Of a stretch of 64,000 bases of DNA, positions 22,129 to 30,633 are shown one piece after another (the first letter of the stretch is position 1; each line of letters opens with the position of its first letter). The notes beneath the pieces are model-generated. The model did no database searches and was not told the origin of the DNA. It worked only from the letters and a program-made list of their open reading frames with translations. The DNA is taken from contig NZ_JAGTUU010000004.1 in assembly GCF_018224955.1 (NCBI RefSeq), positions 372,001 to 436,000 on the forward strand, read 5' to 3'. The stretch is from Thetidibacter halocola. GTDB taxonomy: Bacteria > Pseudomonadota > Alphaproteobacteria > Rhodobacterales > Rhodobacteraceae. The position numbers were made by a program, and so were the translations under genes.

Positions 22129-22521
22129 ATGACCGACACGAGCCAATGGTATGGCCCCGACATCGCCACCTTCGGCGACCGCCTGGCCGCCGCCCGCGAA
22201 GCCGCCGGCATGACGCAGGACGATCTGGCGAAACGGCTGGGCATCAAGCTGAAATCGCTGCAATCCTGGGAAAACGACACGGCAGAACCGCGCGCCAACA
22301 AGCTGTCGATGCTGTCGGGGCTGCTGAATGTCTCGATGGGCTGGCTGATCACAGGCGAAGGCGAAGGTCTGTCCGCACCCGAGGAAGCAGAGGAGACGAG
22401 TCCCGACATCCAGTCGATCCTGCTGGAGATCCGCGGCATCCGCGCTCACCTGCAAACCAGTTCGGACAAGTTGTCGCGTCTGGAAAAGCGGTTGCGCGGG
22501 ATAGTCAGGGCGCAGGGCTGA
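22129..22521 (+). CDS. XRE-family helix-turn-helix regulator
   Basis: The product is 130 aa. A Cro/C1-type HTH lies at residues 17-72 (FGDRLAAAREAAGMTQDDLAKRL, then SLQSWEND and PRANKLSMLSGLLNVSMGWL). An acidic linker and a C-terminal helix (ILLEIRGIRAHL) follow and could mediate dimerisation. A GGGAGG site precedes the ATG. It lies 17 nt before sdhE. The target is unknown; the compact form without a metabolite domain suggests a housekeeping rather than phage role. Confidence 0.88.
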   Translation: MTDTSQWYGPDIATFGDRLAAAREAAGMTQDDLAKRLGIKLKSLQSWENDTAEPRANKLSMLSGLLNVSMGWLITGEGEGLSAPEEAEETSPDIQSILLEIRGIRAHLQTSSDKLSRLEKRLRGIVRAQG

Positions 22522-22538
22522 AACGGCAGGAGAAGACG

Positions 22539-22796
22539 ATGGAAGATCGCGAAACCCGGCTGAAACGGCTGGCCATGCGCTCGATGCGGCGGGGGACCAA
22601 GGAAATGGACATCCTGCTGATCCGCTATTCCGAGGCGCGGCTGCCCGACATGACCGGCCAGGAACTCGACGCCTACGAGGCGTTGCTGGCCGAGAACGAC
22701 CAGGATCTTTACCAGTGGATCTCGGGTCAGGCGCCCGCTCCGGACACGCACGCGCCCCTGGTCGCCGACATTGCGCGGATCGCCGCGAACGGCTGA
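22539..22796 (+). CDS. sdhE: FAD assembly factor SdhE
   Basis: The product is 85 aa and shows the SdhE/YgfY signature RLKRLAMRSMRRGTKEMD, including the RGxxE element (here RRGTKE) needed for covalent flavinylation of the succinate dehydrogenase flavoprotein. The family usually has about 85-95 aa. A GGCAGGAGAAG ribosome-binding region precedes the ATG. It acts in the cytoplasm on SdhA before membrane assembly. Confidence 0.93.
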   Translation: MEDRETRLKRLAMRSMRRGTKEMDILLIRYSEARLPDMTGQELDAYEALLAENDQDLYQWISGQAPAPDTHAPLVADIARIAANG

Positions 22797-22927
22797 CCGA
22801 ACGTCCTGTTAACCATATGATCGCAAAGGCGGGTTTCAACTCCGGTCAAATGCGACTCGGTTTAACGCAATATTGGTCTTTTTGTCCAAATCTCGGCTGA
22901 ACCAGAACAGGCGGAGACGATTTGGAT

Positions 22928-23425
22928 ATGAGCATGCATGCTTCGGTCAAGGCTGCCACCGACCAGGGGTTCATGACCAGCTATCTCGAGGCGCTGGCGC
23001 TTGTGGAACGGCTCCACCGGTTGCTGCTGGATGTCATCAAGGATGAATTCGAACGGCTGGGCATCATCGACGTCAACGCGGTGCAGGCCTTGTTGCTGTT
23101 CAACATCAGCGACAACGAGGTGACGGCCGGTGAACTCAAGACTCGCGGTTATTACCAGGGCAGCAATGTCAGCTACAACCTGAAGAAGCTGGTCGAGATG
23201 GGATACATGCACCACCAGCGGTGCGAGATCGACCGGCGGTCCGTCCGGGTACGGCTGACCCAGCGCGGGCGCGAGATCCGCGACATCGTCGAGGGGCTCT
23301 TCGTGCGCCATGCCGACGGCTTGCAGTCCAAGGCGGTACTGTCGATCGAGGGGCTGGACGACATCACCTCGTCTCTGCGCCGAGTGGAACGTTACTGGTC
23401 CGACCAGATCCGCTACATCTACTGA
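22928..23425 (+). CDS. MarR-type winged-helix regulator (LdtR-like)
   Basis: The product is 165 aa with a winged helix: DEVTAGELKTRGYYQGSNVSYNLKKL is the recognition-helix region and QRCEIDRRSVRVRLTQRGRE the wing. The sequence resembles LdtR of Liberibacter and rhizobia, which controls an L,D-transpeptidase gene; this is from memory. ATG 22928 sits 11 nt after GGAG; a TTG at 22922 or an ATG at 22934 could also serve. Upstream lies a TTAACCAT motif (22809-22816). It is convergent with the DUF1194 gene (7-nt overlap). Confidence 0.85.
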   Translation: MSMHASVKAATDQGFMTSYLEALALVERLHRLLLDVIKDEFERLGIIDVNAVQALLLFNISDNEVTAGELKTRGYYQGSNVSYNLKKLVEMGYMHHQRCEIDRRSVRVRLTQRGREIRDIVEGLFVRHADGLQSKAVLSIEGLDDITSSLRRVERYWSDQIRYIY

Positions 23426-24126
23426 CGCGGGCCTTGCCGGCTGCCGATGACAACAACCTGCAATTCGCGCAGGAGTTTGGCCGCCATCGCCTTTTCGAAG
23501 GCTTCAAAGCCCAGGGCCGTCTCGACGAAGGAATCGACGCCCGCGATCACGTAGGCACGGTAGTAATCGGACAGTTCGCCGATACCGGTGCCGTCGGACG
23601 CGGGCGCGCCCGTCCCCTCGATCACCAGCCCGTTGATGAGGATGCCCGCCGGACGCACATCCTGCGGCCTTGGCCCGCCGTTCGACGGCCCGTCGCCGGA
23701 CAGGTCCAGCACGCTGCGCCAGCACGACGGCCCCCGCGCCAGCAGTCCCGCGCCATAGGCCTTGGCCTCTCCCAGGGCAGTGGACAGGTCCATCGTCGCG
23801 CGCCCGGCGCCCCGCAGGCGCGCCGCGACCTTGGCCAGCGCGGCCTCGTCGGTGATGAACGTCCAGTCCACCAGCAGGCGTTGCGCCCCTGGTCCGCTCC
23901 ATTCGAACACTGACAGGGCGACGGGTGCCTCGGGCATGTCGAGAAAGGCGTTCAGCACATCGGGATGGGTCAGCGCGGCGGCCAGCCCATCGGTCTGAAG
24001 GCGATATTCGCGGTTGTCGACCGATCCCGACACGTCCAGCCCCAGCGCCAACGCTTGCCGGCAGGCGGCCTCGGCCGTGTCGCAGGCGCCAAGGACCGCC
24101 AGGCAGGCCAGCGCAACCGCCTTCAT
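23419..24126 (-). CDS. DUF1194 protein with MIDAS motif (copy A)
   Basis: The product is 235 aa. An N-terminal signal sequence (VALACLAVLGACDTAEA) contains LGAC, so it could be a lipoprotein or be cleaved by signal peptidase I after AEA. The mature part starts like a von Willebrand A domain: LGLDVSGSVD gives the metal-ion DxSxS motif, and VLDLSGDG follows. DUF1194 proteins are common in Rhodobacterales and uncharacterised; binding another protein through a metal ion is the natural guess. It is co-transcribed with copy B (ATGA overlap). Confidence 0.85.
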   Translation of the reverse strand: MKAVALACLAVLGACDTAEAACRQALALGLDVSGSVDNREYRLQTDGLAAALTHPDVLNAFLDMPEAPVALSVFEWSGPGAQRLLVDWTFITDEAALAKVAARLRGAGRATMDLSTALGEAKAYGAGLLARGPSCWRSVLDLSGDGPSNGGPRPQDVRPAGILINGLVIEGTGAPASDGTGIGELSDYYRAYVIAGVDSFVETALGFEAFEKAMAAKLLRELQVVVIGSRQGPRQ

Positions 24127-24821
24127 CCCGGTCCGTGGCCCGGCCGCGCGGCCTGCCCCACCACCTGGTTGTTGATCTCTCGATAGAGCTTGCGCACCAT
24201 CGCTTGGCGAAACCCCTCATAGCCCTGCGCCGTCTCGACAAAGGCGCCGGGCCCGTGTTGCAACTCGAACTGGTAGTGATCCAGAACGTCCGGATCGGCG
24301 CCCAGCACCGCCAGACCGTTCACCGTGATCCCGTCGAAGGGGAAATGCTCATAGGCCAGTTGCGGCCAGAACCCGTCATTCGTGATGCCGTCGCCCGACA
24401 CGTCGATCACCCGCCGTTCGCAGGCCGGCGCCTGCCGCATCATCGTCGCACCAAAGCCCAGCGCATAGCCCAGCGCGGTGGGAAACCGGCTGTAGGAGCG
24501 TTCCGCCGCAGCGATCCGCGCCGCCACCGCGGCGATGTCCGCCTCGCTGCGCAACAGCGTCCAGTCCTGCACCACGTGCGACTGGCGCCGCCCGCTCCAC
24601 TCGTAGACGCCCAACGCAACGGGGCCACCTTGCGACAGGATCGCGTCGACGATGTCGGGCTCGATCAGCGCCGCAGCCATTCCGTCGCGTTGCAGGACGT
24701 ATTCCGCCTCGTCCACCGAAGACGACACGTCGAGGGCCAGCAGCAGCGCAAGACGGCAGTCCTGCGCCACCACGGGCAAGGGCGCCAGAACCAGCGCCAG
24801 TACGGTCAGAAAGGCCCTCAC
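24123..24821 (-). CDS. DUF1194 protein with MIDAS motif (copy B)
   Basis: The product is 232 aa. A signal peptide (AFLTVLALVLAPLPVVA, cleaved before QDC) is followed by LALDVSSSVDEAEY, a clear DxSxS MIDAS motif, and VIDVSGDGITNDG. It is a diverged tandem paralogue of copy A, with a third at 46791. The GTG at 24821 was chosen because it overlaps the gloA stop as GTGA; a TTG lies one codon upstream. Exported, probably periplasmic; function unknown. Confidence 0.84.
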   Translation of the reverse strand: MRAFLTVLALVLAPLPVVAQDCRLALLLALDVSSSVDEAEYVLQRDGMAAALIEPDIVDAILSQGGPVALGVYEWSGRRQSHVVQDWTLLRSEADIAAVAARIAAAERSYSRFPTALGYALGFGATMMRQAPACERRVIDVSGDGITNDGFWPQLAYEHFPFDGITVNGLAVLGADPDVLDHYQFELQHGPGAFVETAQGYEGFRQAMVRKLYREINNQVVGQAARPGHGPG

Positions 24822-25252
24822 CAATGGCCCGTGTTGGGCATGCTGACCCAGGGCTCGCGCGGGTCCTGCGCCTGCCCTTCCTGCAACAACTCAACCGAAA
24901 CATTGTCCGGCGACCGGACAAAGGCCATGCGCCCGTCGCGCGGCGGGCGGTTGATCGTCACTCCGGCATCCATCAGGTGCTGACACATGGCGTAGATGTC
25001 GGGCACGGTATATGCGAGATGGCCGAAATGGCGGCTGTCGCCGGGCAGCGCGTCGTCGCCATCCCAGTTGTAGGTCAGCTCAACGTCGTGATGGCCATCG
25101 GCCTGTTCAGGCGGGCACATGAACACCAGCGTAAAACGGCCCTGCTCGCTGTCCATCCGCCGGCGCTCGGTCAGCCCGAGCAATTCATAGAACGCCTTGG
25201 ATTTCTCCAGGTCCTTGACCCGGACCATCGTGTGCAGAAACTTGATCCCCAT
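24818..25252 (-). CDS. gloA: Lactoylglutathione lyase (glyoxalase I)
   Basis: The product is 144 aa. The VOC fold is seen: FLHTMVRVKDLEKSKAFYELLG (metal-ligand His in LHTMVRV), HHDVELTYNWD (metal-ligand Glu), SRHFGHLAYTVPD (His) and NVSVELLQ (Glu). It isomerises the hemithioacetal of methylglyoxal and glutathione to S-lactoylglutathione. It heads a leftward operon with the two DUF1194 genes, coupled by GTGA, although no functional link is evident. Confidence 0.94.
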   Translation of the reverse strand: MGIKFLHTMVRVKDLEKSKAFYELLGLTERRRMDSEQGRFTLVFMCPPEQADGHHDVELTYNWDGDDALPGDSRHFGHLAYTVPDIYAMCQHLMDAGVTINRPPRDGRMAFVRSPDNVSVELLQEGQAQDPREPWVSMPNTGHW

Positions 25253-25297
25253 GAACTTTCCTTTCCGTCCGACGCGCCTCCGCCAAGCGGCGCCCGC

Positions 25298-26671
25298 CTA
25301 GAACACCGATTTCAGGCCCAGCCGCAGGTCAGTGCTGCGGCTTTCGTAGAGGCTATAATTGGACTGTCGGTCGGTGAAGGAAACCCCCAAGGTCGGGGCG
25401 AAACCGAAATACTCGGCCTCGGTCAGGGTCACGTCGAGGCCCAGTTGCCACTCGCGGTCGCTCTGCCTCGCGCCGGTGGCGTAGATCGGCGGCGGCGCAT
25501 CATAGTCGATGCTGCGCCAGTCCAGGGTCAGGGCCGGCAGCAGGCCACCCGGCAAGGGTCGCGCAAAGGCATAGCGCAGCCCGATCCCGTCGGTCTGCCG
25601 CGCGATGCTGCCAATGGCCGAGTCGGTGTCCGACGTGGTCAGAGACAGGCCCAATGTGCCATGCGGCAGGCGCCGTTCCAGCCCCAGCGACAGTTGGACC
25701 GTGTCGGAATCTCCCAGCGCGTTGTCCTTGCGACGCACCGTCTCGAACGAAGCCCCGGCAGAGCCGATCAGCCCTGTCGCCAGCCGCTGCTGCAAACCCA
25801 GGTCCAGCCGCACCACGTCGGCCAGCGCCTGCCCGCCCTGCCATTGCCGATAGGCCAGCAGCCCTGCGCTGGCGATCCGGTCCCCCGCCGCGCTGCGGGT
25901 CTCGAGGCGCAGGTCGCCGCCCAGGGTCTCTGTCCGGTAATCCTCGGGGTCGGCCCAGGCGAACTGCCGCGACTCGTCCGACAGCTGCACCCGGCCCAGC
26001 CCGGCGAAGACACCCAGATGCGTGCGCGCCTGCGCCGAAATCGGGATCGTGTAGGTGAACTTGCCCCTCACCCCGTAACGCAGCCCCGACAGCGGCACGG
26101 CATTGGTCCGCGTCACGGTCAGGTAACGGCCATAAGGAACGGTGTTGGTCTCCGGCGCGTCGTTCAGGTTGTCGCTGTGCTCGGCGTAGAAGGCCAGGGC
26201 AAGGCGCCAGGGCGTGGTGCTGCGGACATGCCGGAAATCGCGGATGGCCAGCGCCTTGAGCCCGTCATCGGGGGCGATCTGCGCCGCCCGCCGCAGCCAG
26301 AACTGCGCAATGCCGCGTCGTCCGCCCGAGGCCTGCGCCTGCGCCGTCACCAGTGCCGCGTAGAACCGGTCCTCGTCGCTATCTGCCACCCGCCAGACCT
26401 GCCGCGCGGTCTCGAGCGCGGCATCGGTGCGGCCAAGGTCGCGCAGCGCGCGGGATTTCATCACCAGCGCGGGTACATCGTCAGGCGCCCCTTGCAGCAC
26501 GCCTTCGGAGAGGGCCAGTGCCTCTTGCGGGCGGCCTGCCGCCAGCAGCCTCGCCGCGGCACTGCGCGCCTCGGGCAGGGTCAGAGAGATTTCTTCGGCC
26601 TGGACCGAAACCGCGCAAAGCACCGCCGCCAGCGCGACCCACAGCCGACCGAAACGGCGGCGGGGCCTCAT
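25298..26671 (-). CDS. Slam-family surface lipoprotein assembly modifier
   Basis: The product is 457 aa. A signal peptide (LWVALAAVLCAVSVQA) is followed by TPR-like helices (about residues 30-140; ARLLAAGRPQEALALSEGVL), then a C-terminal region of alternating strands (from about 155) ending in LGLKSVF, an outer-membrane-barrel terminus with a final Phe. TPR plus 14-strand barrel (DUF560) is the Slam architecture, which moves lipoproteins to the cell surface (type XI secretion). The gene starts 3 nt after a TbpB-like lipoprotein gene, which is the expected substrate pairing. The family call is from architecture, not a search. Confidence 0.82.
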   Translation of the reverse strand: MRPRRRFGRLWVALAAVLCAVSVQAEEISLTLPEARSAAARLLAAGRPQEALALSEGVLQGAPDDVPALVMKSRALRDLGRTDAALETARQVWRVADSDEDRFYAALVTAQAQASGGRRGIAQFWLRRAAQIAPDDGLKALAIRDFRHVRSTTPWRLALAFYAEHSDNLNDAPETNTVPYGRYLTVTRTNAVPLSGLRYGVRGKFTYTIPISAQARTHLGVFAGLGRVQLSDESRQFAWADPEDYRTETLGGDLRLETRSAAGDRIASAGLLAYRQWQGGQALADVVRLDLGLQQRLATGLIGSAGASFETVRRKDNALGDSDTVQLSLGLERRLPHGTLGLSLTTSDTDSAIGSIARQTDGIGLRYAFARPLPGGLLPALTLDWRSIDYDAPPPIYATGARQSDREWQLGLDVTLTEAEYFGFAPTLGVSFTDRQSNYSLYESRSTDLRLGLKSVF

Positions 26672-26674
26672 GGA

Positions 26675-27661
26675 TCAAGGCCGCGCGGCGACGAACCCGC
26701 CGGTCTCGCGCGTCTGGACCTCGATGAAATCGCCGGTGCCCGGATCAACCCCGATCGGGCCGGTGCCGTCGACCACGACGATGCCCGCGATTTCCTCGCC
26801 ATTGGGACCGGTGAACAGACCCTGCCAGTCGCCCGTCGCGCTGCCGGTCAGGCCCGGGGCGCTTGCCACGACCTGCGCCGAGCCGGCATTGATCGACCAG
26901 CTGTCGAAGTTGATGTTGGTGGTGGCCAGCGAGATGTAGTTGACACCGTCGAGCTCGTTCAGGCGCACGCCGTTGTTGTCGAAGAAGGTGCGGTTGACCA
27001 CCACCCCCTCGACAGCGCCGATATTGTCAAAGTCGCGGATGTCCACGTCCAGCTGGACGGTGCCTGCAACATATTGCACCCGGCTTTGCGACGGATCGAC
27101 ACTGGTGTCGATCACCGTGCGTACGGCGGCGTATTCGCCGTTGAACACGTATGTGCCATTGGCACTCGGCAAGGCGCCATCGCCGTTCAACCGCTGTGCC
27201 GCCGCGCCGCCATAACCGAAGCTCAGATAGCTGTCGCCCCCCACCGCCATCGCCTGGCCATAGCCCGACGCGGTGCGCCGGAACACGGCGTAATACTGGT
27301 TGCTACCCGCCACGTTGCGATAGGCGCCGAACTGCGTGCCCGACAGGGCCGCCGTTGCCGCGGCATCAGCGGCATAGATGTTGTCGTCGCCGTCGAAGGG
27401 AAGGTTATTGATCCGGACCTCGTTCGTCGCGGGGTCATAGGTCACGGCATTGGCCGTCAGGTCGTCGGAGAAGTCCGAGGCAAAAAGCTGATCGGCCACC
27501 GGATCCGGCGCATCGGTGCCGCCGCCCGAGGCGGGCTCGCACTCGGTCAGCGGTTGCGGACACTGCGCGACCGGATCTCCGCTCAGAAGGGGGTTTCCAC
27601 CCTCTTCGCCACAAGCCGAAAGAGCGCCCGTCAGCGCGAGCGCAAGGAAATAGCGATACAT
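26675..27661 (-). CDS. TbpB-like surface lipoprotein, candidate Slam substrate
   Basis: The product is 328 aa. The lipobox is LSAC with Cys17, followed by a Gly/Ser/Pro-rich flexible region to about residue 55. The C-terminal half has features of the eight-stranded beta-barrel of transferrin-binding-protein-B-like lipoproteins: GTYVFNGEYAAVRTVID, VQYVAGTVQLDVDIRDFD and GDWQGLFTGPNGEEIAG. These barrels act as Slam recognition modules. Ligand unknown: haem or metal carriers are typical, but no ligand residues are recognisable. It is upstream of and coupled to the Slam gene. Confidence 0.8.
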   Translation of the reverse strand: MYRYFLALALTGALSACGEEGGNPLLSGDPVAQCPQPLTECEPASGGGTDAPDPVADQLFASDFSDDLTANAVTYDPATNEVRINNLPFDGDDNIYAADAAATAALSGTQFGAYRNVAGSNQYYAVFRRTASGYGQAMAVGGDSYLSFGYGGAAAQRLNGDGALPSANGTYVFNGEYAAVRTVIDTSVDPSQSRVQYVAGTVQLDVDIRDFDNIGAVEGVVVNRTFFDNNGVRLNELDGVNYISLATTNINFDSWSINAGSAQVVASAPGLTGSATGDWQGLFTGPNGEEIAGIVVVDGTGPIGVDPGTGDFIEVQTRETGGFVAARP

Positions 27662-27895
27662 CTGACTGCCTCAGGTCTTGCCCGTTTTTTCTTTGTAGCC
27701 AACCTGCGGGAGGGGAGGACAAAAGTCAACGCATGGGTGCCACAGCCTCGCCACAGGTGCGGCAAAACTGCCTCTACAATATCTTGTGGATAACCACCCC
27801 GAAAGCCCTTCATCGTGTGGACGATTTTCGCTATCCTTTTCTTGCGGGCACCAGCGGCGCCCGTAACGGCATCGATTGCGACAGGGAGACATGCG

Positions 27896-28711
27896 GTGGA
27901 CACCTATCTCCAGGCCTTGAAGACCGTTCTCGAAACCGGCGTGCCGTCCAGCGACCGGACAGGCACCGGCACGCTGTCCTGCTTCGGGATGCAGTGCCGC
28001 TATCCGCTGGCCGATGGCTTTCCGCTGGTCACGACCAAGAAACTGCACCTGCGTTCGATCGTGCACGAGTTGCTGTGGTTTCTCTCGGGCGACACGAACA
28101 TCGGCTATCTCAAGGAGAACGGCGTCAGAATCTGGGACGAGTGGGCCGACGAGAACGGCGATCTCGGCCCGGTCTATGGCCACCAGTGGCGGCATTTCCC
28201 CAAGGTCGCGAGCGGCCCCGACGGCCCGGTGATCGGAGAGGTCGACCAGATCGCCAAGCTGGTCGAGATGATCCGCACGTCGCCGGATTCACGCCGCCTG
28301 ATCGTCAGCGCCTGGAACCCCGGAGAGGTCGACGCCATGGCCCTGCCGCCCTGCCACACGCTCTGGCAGGTGCGCATCCTCGACGGCAGGCTACACCTGC
28401 AACTCTACCAGCGCTCTGCCGACATGTTCCTCGGCGTGCCCTTCAACATCGCCTCCTACGCGCTGCTGGCGCACATGCTGGCGCATGTGACCGGCTACCA
28501 GGTCGGCGATTTCGTCCACACGATGGGCGACGCGCATATCTATTCGAACCATGTCGAGCAGGTCAGAACCCAGTTGTCCCGCGCCCCGCGCCCGCTGCCC
28601 ACGCTGCGGATCGCGCGCGACGTCGGCTCGATCTTCGACTTCCGATACGAGGATTTTGCCTTCGAGAACTACGACCCGCATCCCGCCATCAAGGCGCCGG
28701 TGGCGGTCTGA
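27896..28711 (+). CDS. thyA: Thymidylate synthase
   Basis: The product is 271 aa. Signatures: [13 protein letters not shown] with the dUMP-phosphate arginine, [16 protein letters not shown], and the active site [10 protein letters not shown] with its nucleophilic Cys, then [16 protein letters not shown]. It methylates dUMP with methylene-tetrahydrofolate. The GTG at 27896 has a GGGAG site 8 nt upstream and begins VDTYLQAL, matching the family N-terminus; an ATG at 27815 would add 27 unrelated residues. It overlaps folA by 1 nt (TGATG). Confidence 0.95.
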   Translation: MDTYLQALKTVLETGVPSSDRTGTGTLSCFGMQCRYPLADGFPLVTTKKLHLRSIVHELLWFLSGDTNIGYLKENGVRIWDEWADENGDLGPVYGHQWRHFPKVASGPDGPVIGEVDQIAKLVEMIRTSPDSRRLIVSAWNPGEVDAMALPPCHTLWQVRILDGRLHLQLYQRSADMFLGVPFNIASYALLAHMLAHVTGYQVGDFVHTMGDAHIYSNHVEQVRTQLSRAPRPLPTLRIARDVGSIFDFRYEDFAFENYDPHPAIKAPVAV

Positions 28712-29196
28712 TGCTGACACTCATCGTGGCGCGCGCCCGGGACGGCGCAATCGGGCGGGATGGCGACATCCCCTGGCACGCACCAGAGGACCTGGCGATG
28801 TTCAAGCGCGAGACGCTGGGCGGCGCGCTCATTATGGGCCGCAGGACCTGGCAAAGCCTGCCGGTCCGCCCGCTGAAGAACCGCCTCAACATCGTCGTCA
28901 CCAGCGGCACCGCCGAGGGGGCCGACCATGTCGCGCGCAGCCTCGACGCAGCGCTGGAGATCGCGCGCGATGCCGGGATGACCCGCGTCTACGGCATCGG
29001 TGGCGCCTCGATCTACGAGGGCCTGCTGGGTCGCGCCGACCGCCTGCTGATCACCGAGGTCGCGCTGGACGTGCCGGATGCCGACACGCGCTTTCCCGCC
29101 TTCGACGAGACCGAATGGCACGAGATCCAGGTCTTGCCGCTGCGGGCCGACAGCCCCGCCTGCACATTGCACGAATGGATGCGACGCGGCGTCTAG
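28711..29196 (+). CDS. folA: Dihydrofolate reductase
   Basis: The product is 161 aa. It shows GAIGRDGDIPWHAPEDLAMF, IMGRRTWQSLP, and VYGIGGASIYEGLL, all standard for chromosomal DHFR. It regenerates tetrahydrofolate from the dihydrofolate produced by ThyA. Translational coupling to thyA through TGATG is typical. A dispersed repeat begins 4 nt after the stop and may form the terminator. Confidence 0.96.
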   Translation: MLTLIVARARDGAIGRDGDIPWHAPEDLAMFKRETLGGALIMGRRTWQSLPVRPLKNRLNIVVTSGTAEGADHVARSLDAALEIARDAGMTRVYGIGGASIYEGLLGRADRLLITEVALDVPDADTRFPAFDETEWHEIQVLPLRADSPACTLHEWMRRGV

Positions 29197-29199
29197 CCC

Positions 29200-29299
29200 T
29201 TCATCTTGCCCTATGAACTCCCGCGGCGGGGTCAGGACCGGTCCGCGCAGCGACAGGGCTGCCGGTAGCAGTCTTGAGGACCGAACGGGCAGAGCCCCC
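29200..29299 (-). repeat. Dispersed intergenic repeat, copy 2 (long form)
   Basis: On the minus strand it begins with GGGGCTCTGCCC and ends with GGGCAAGATGAA, as in copies 1, 3 and 4. Its interior is about 45 bp longer and contains ACCGGTCC. It fills the gap between the convergent folA and lytic transglycosylase genes. Confidence 0.7.
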
Positions 29300-30474
29300 T
29301 ACAGCCGTGACAGCAGCGCCGCCGTCGGCCAAGCGTCGGCCGGCATGCCCAGCTCGCGCTGCACCATCCGCACCGCGTTGCGCGTGCCGCTTCCCAGAAT
29401 ACCATCGATCTCGCCCACGTCGAAACCGCGCGCTGCCAGCTTGCGCTGCAACTGCTTCATATCCTCGCCCGCGAGGCCTGGCTCGGGATTGCCGGCCTCA
29501 TAGACCGGCGCACCTTGCAGGCGGGTGGCGAAATAGGCGGCGGTCAGGACATAGGTGAAACTCTGGTTCCACTCGAAATAGACGCGAAAATTCGGGTAGG
29601 CGATGAAGGCCGGCCCCTTGCGCCCCTGCGGCAGCAGGATCGAGGCCATCAGCCGCCCGTCATCCAGCGTCCCGCTGCGCGCCCGCACGCCCAGCCGTTC
29701 CCACTCTGCCACCGTCTTTTCGACATGCAGCCCGGCCTCGAACCAATCGAACGCCTCGGGCAGCGCGATTTCCTGCAACCAGGGCTCGCCATGGCGCCAG
29801 CCCAGGTGCGACAGCATCTTCGCCCCCGACATCAGCGCATCCGGCGCCGAGGTCTTGAGCAGCACATGCCCATCGCCATCGCCGTCCACCCCGTTTTCCA
29901 GAATGTCGCGCGGCAGCATCTGCACCATACCGATTTCGCCCGCCCAGGCGCCCGTGGTGGTCGCCGGGTCGAAATCGCCGTTCAGGTGGAGTTGCAGCGC
30001 AGCAAAGATCTGCGGCCGGAATATCTCGGGGCGACGGCAGTCGTGCGCCAGCGTTACCAGCGCGTTCAGCGTGTTGAAATCACCCTGGAAGGTGCCGTAA
30101 TCCGTCTCGAAGGCCCAGAAGGCCAGAAGCACGCCGCGCGCGATGCCATAGTCACGCTCGATCCGGTCGAACACCGCGTCGAAACGGTCCGACATCTGCC
30201 GCCCCTTGTCGAGCCGCGATTGCGAGATCAGCTTGCGCGAGAAGGTGATGAACGGATCCTGGAAGATGCCCTGCCGCCGGTCCGCCCGCAGCACGTCCGG
30301 ATCCAGGCGCACACCCCGCAGGAAAGCATCAGCCGCCGCCGCATCGAAGCCCAGCGATTGCGCCTCGGCCGAAAGGCCCCGGACGAAGGCGCCGAAATCG
30401 CCGCCGCAGGGCACGGTCTGCGCCTGCACCATGCCCCCGGCCATCATCGCCGCCGCCAGAACCGTCGCGCGCAT
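29299..30474 (-). CDS. MltB-type lytic murein transglycosylase with peptidoglycan-binding domain
   Basis: The product is 391 aa. A signal peptide (ATVLAAAMMAGGMVQA) is followed by the lytic transglycosylase domain with the catalytic Glu in LLAFWAFETDYG (about residue 100), then MVQMLPRDI, and a C-terminal PGB_1 domain (MKQLQRKLAARGFDVGEIDGI, residues about 330-391). It cleaves the glycan strand of peptidoglycan to 1,6-anhydro-muramic products in the periplasm. The similar protein at 38752-39999 is a lipoprotein version. Confidence 0.92.
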   Translation of the reverse strand: MRATVLAAAMMAGGMVQAQTVPCGGDFGAFVRGLSAEAQSLGFDAAAADAFLRGVRLDPDVLRADRRQGIFQDPFITFSRKLISQSRLDKGRQMSDRFDAVFDRIERDYGIARGVLLAFWAFETDYGTFQGDFNTLNALVTLAHDCRRPEIFRPQIFAALQLHLNGDFDPATTTGAWAGEIGMVQMLPRDILENGVDGDGDGHVLLKTSAPDALMSGAKMLSHLGWRHGEPWLQEIALPEAFDWFEAGLHVEKTVAEWERLGVRARSGTLDDGRLMASILLPQGRKGPAFIAYPNFRVYFEWNQSFTYVLTAAYFATRLQGAPVYEAGNPEPGLAGEDMKQLQRKLAARGFDVGEIDGILGSGTRNAVRMVQRELGMPADAWPTAALLSRL

Positions 30475-30572
30475 CCCACATCCCCCTGCCTGCCTTGCGC
30501 CGACACTAGCAGCGCCGGGCGCAGAGGCAAGCCGCAGGCCAATGGGCGACTTCCCGCCGTTCAGGCAACGCG

Positions 30573-30587
30573 TTAACGACTCGCTAA
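30573..30587 (+). promoter_or_regulatory. Candidate CtrA box (one mismatch)
   Basis: TTAA (30573-30576), 7 nt, CTAA (30584-30587), read as TTAACGACTCGCTAAC. The alphaproteobacterial CtrA consensus is TTAA-N7-TTAA, so there is a single mismatch. It lies 46 nt before the receiver gene start and about 100 nt before the divergent transglycosylase start. Confidence 0.5.
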
Positions 30588-30633
30588 CGTGTTTTAATGC
30601 AAGGTTACGCATGCAGCCAACAGATTCAAAGCT

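Noticed and set aside
24824-27793. Open frame of nearly 1000 codons opposite gloA, the Slam gene and its lipoprotein
   Set aside because: Composition is the reverse image of the real genes; it spans their gaps and has no recognisable domain.
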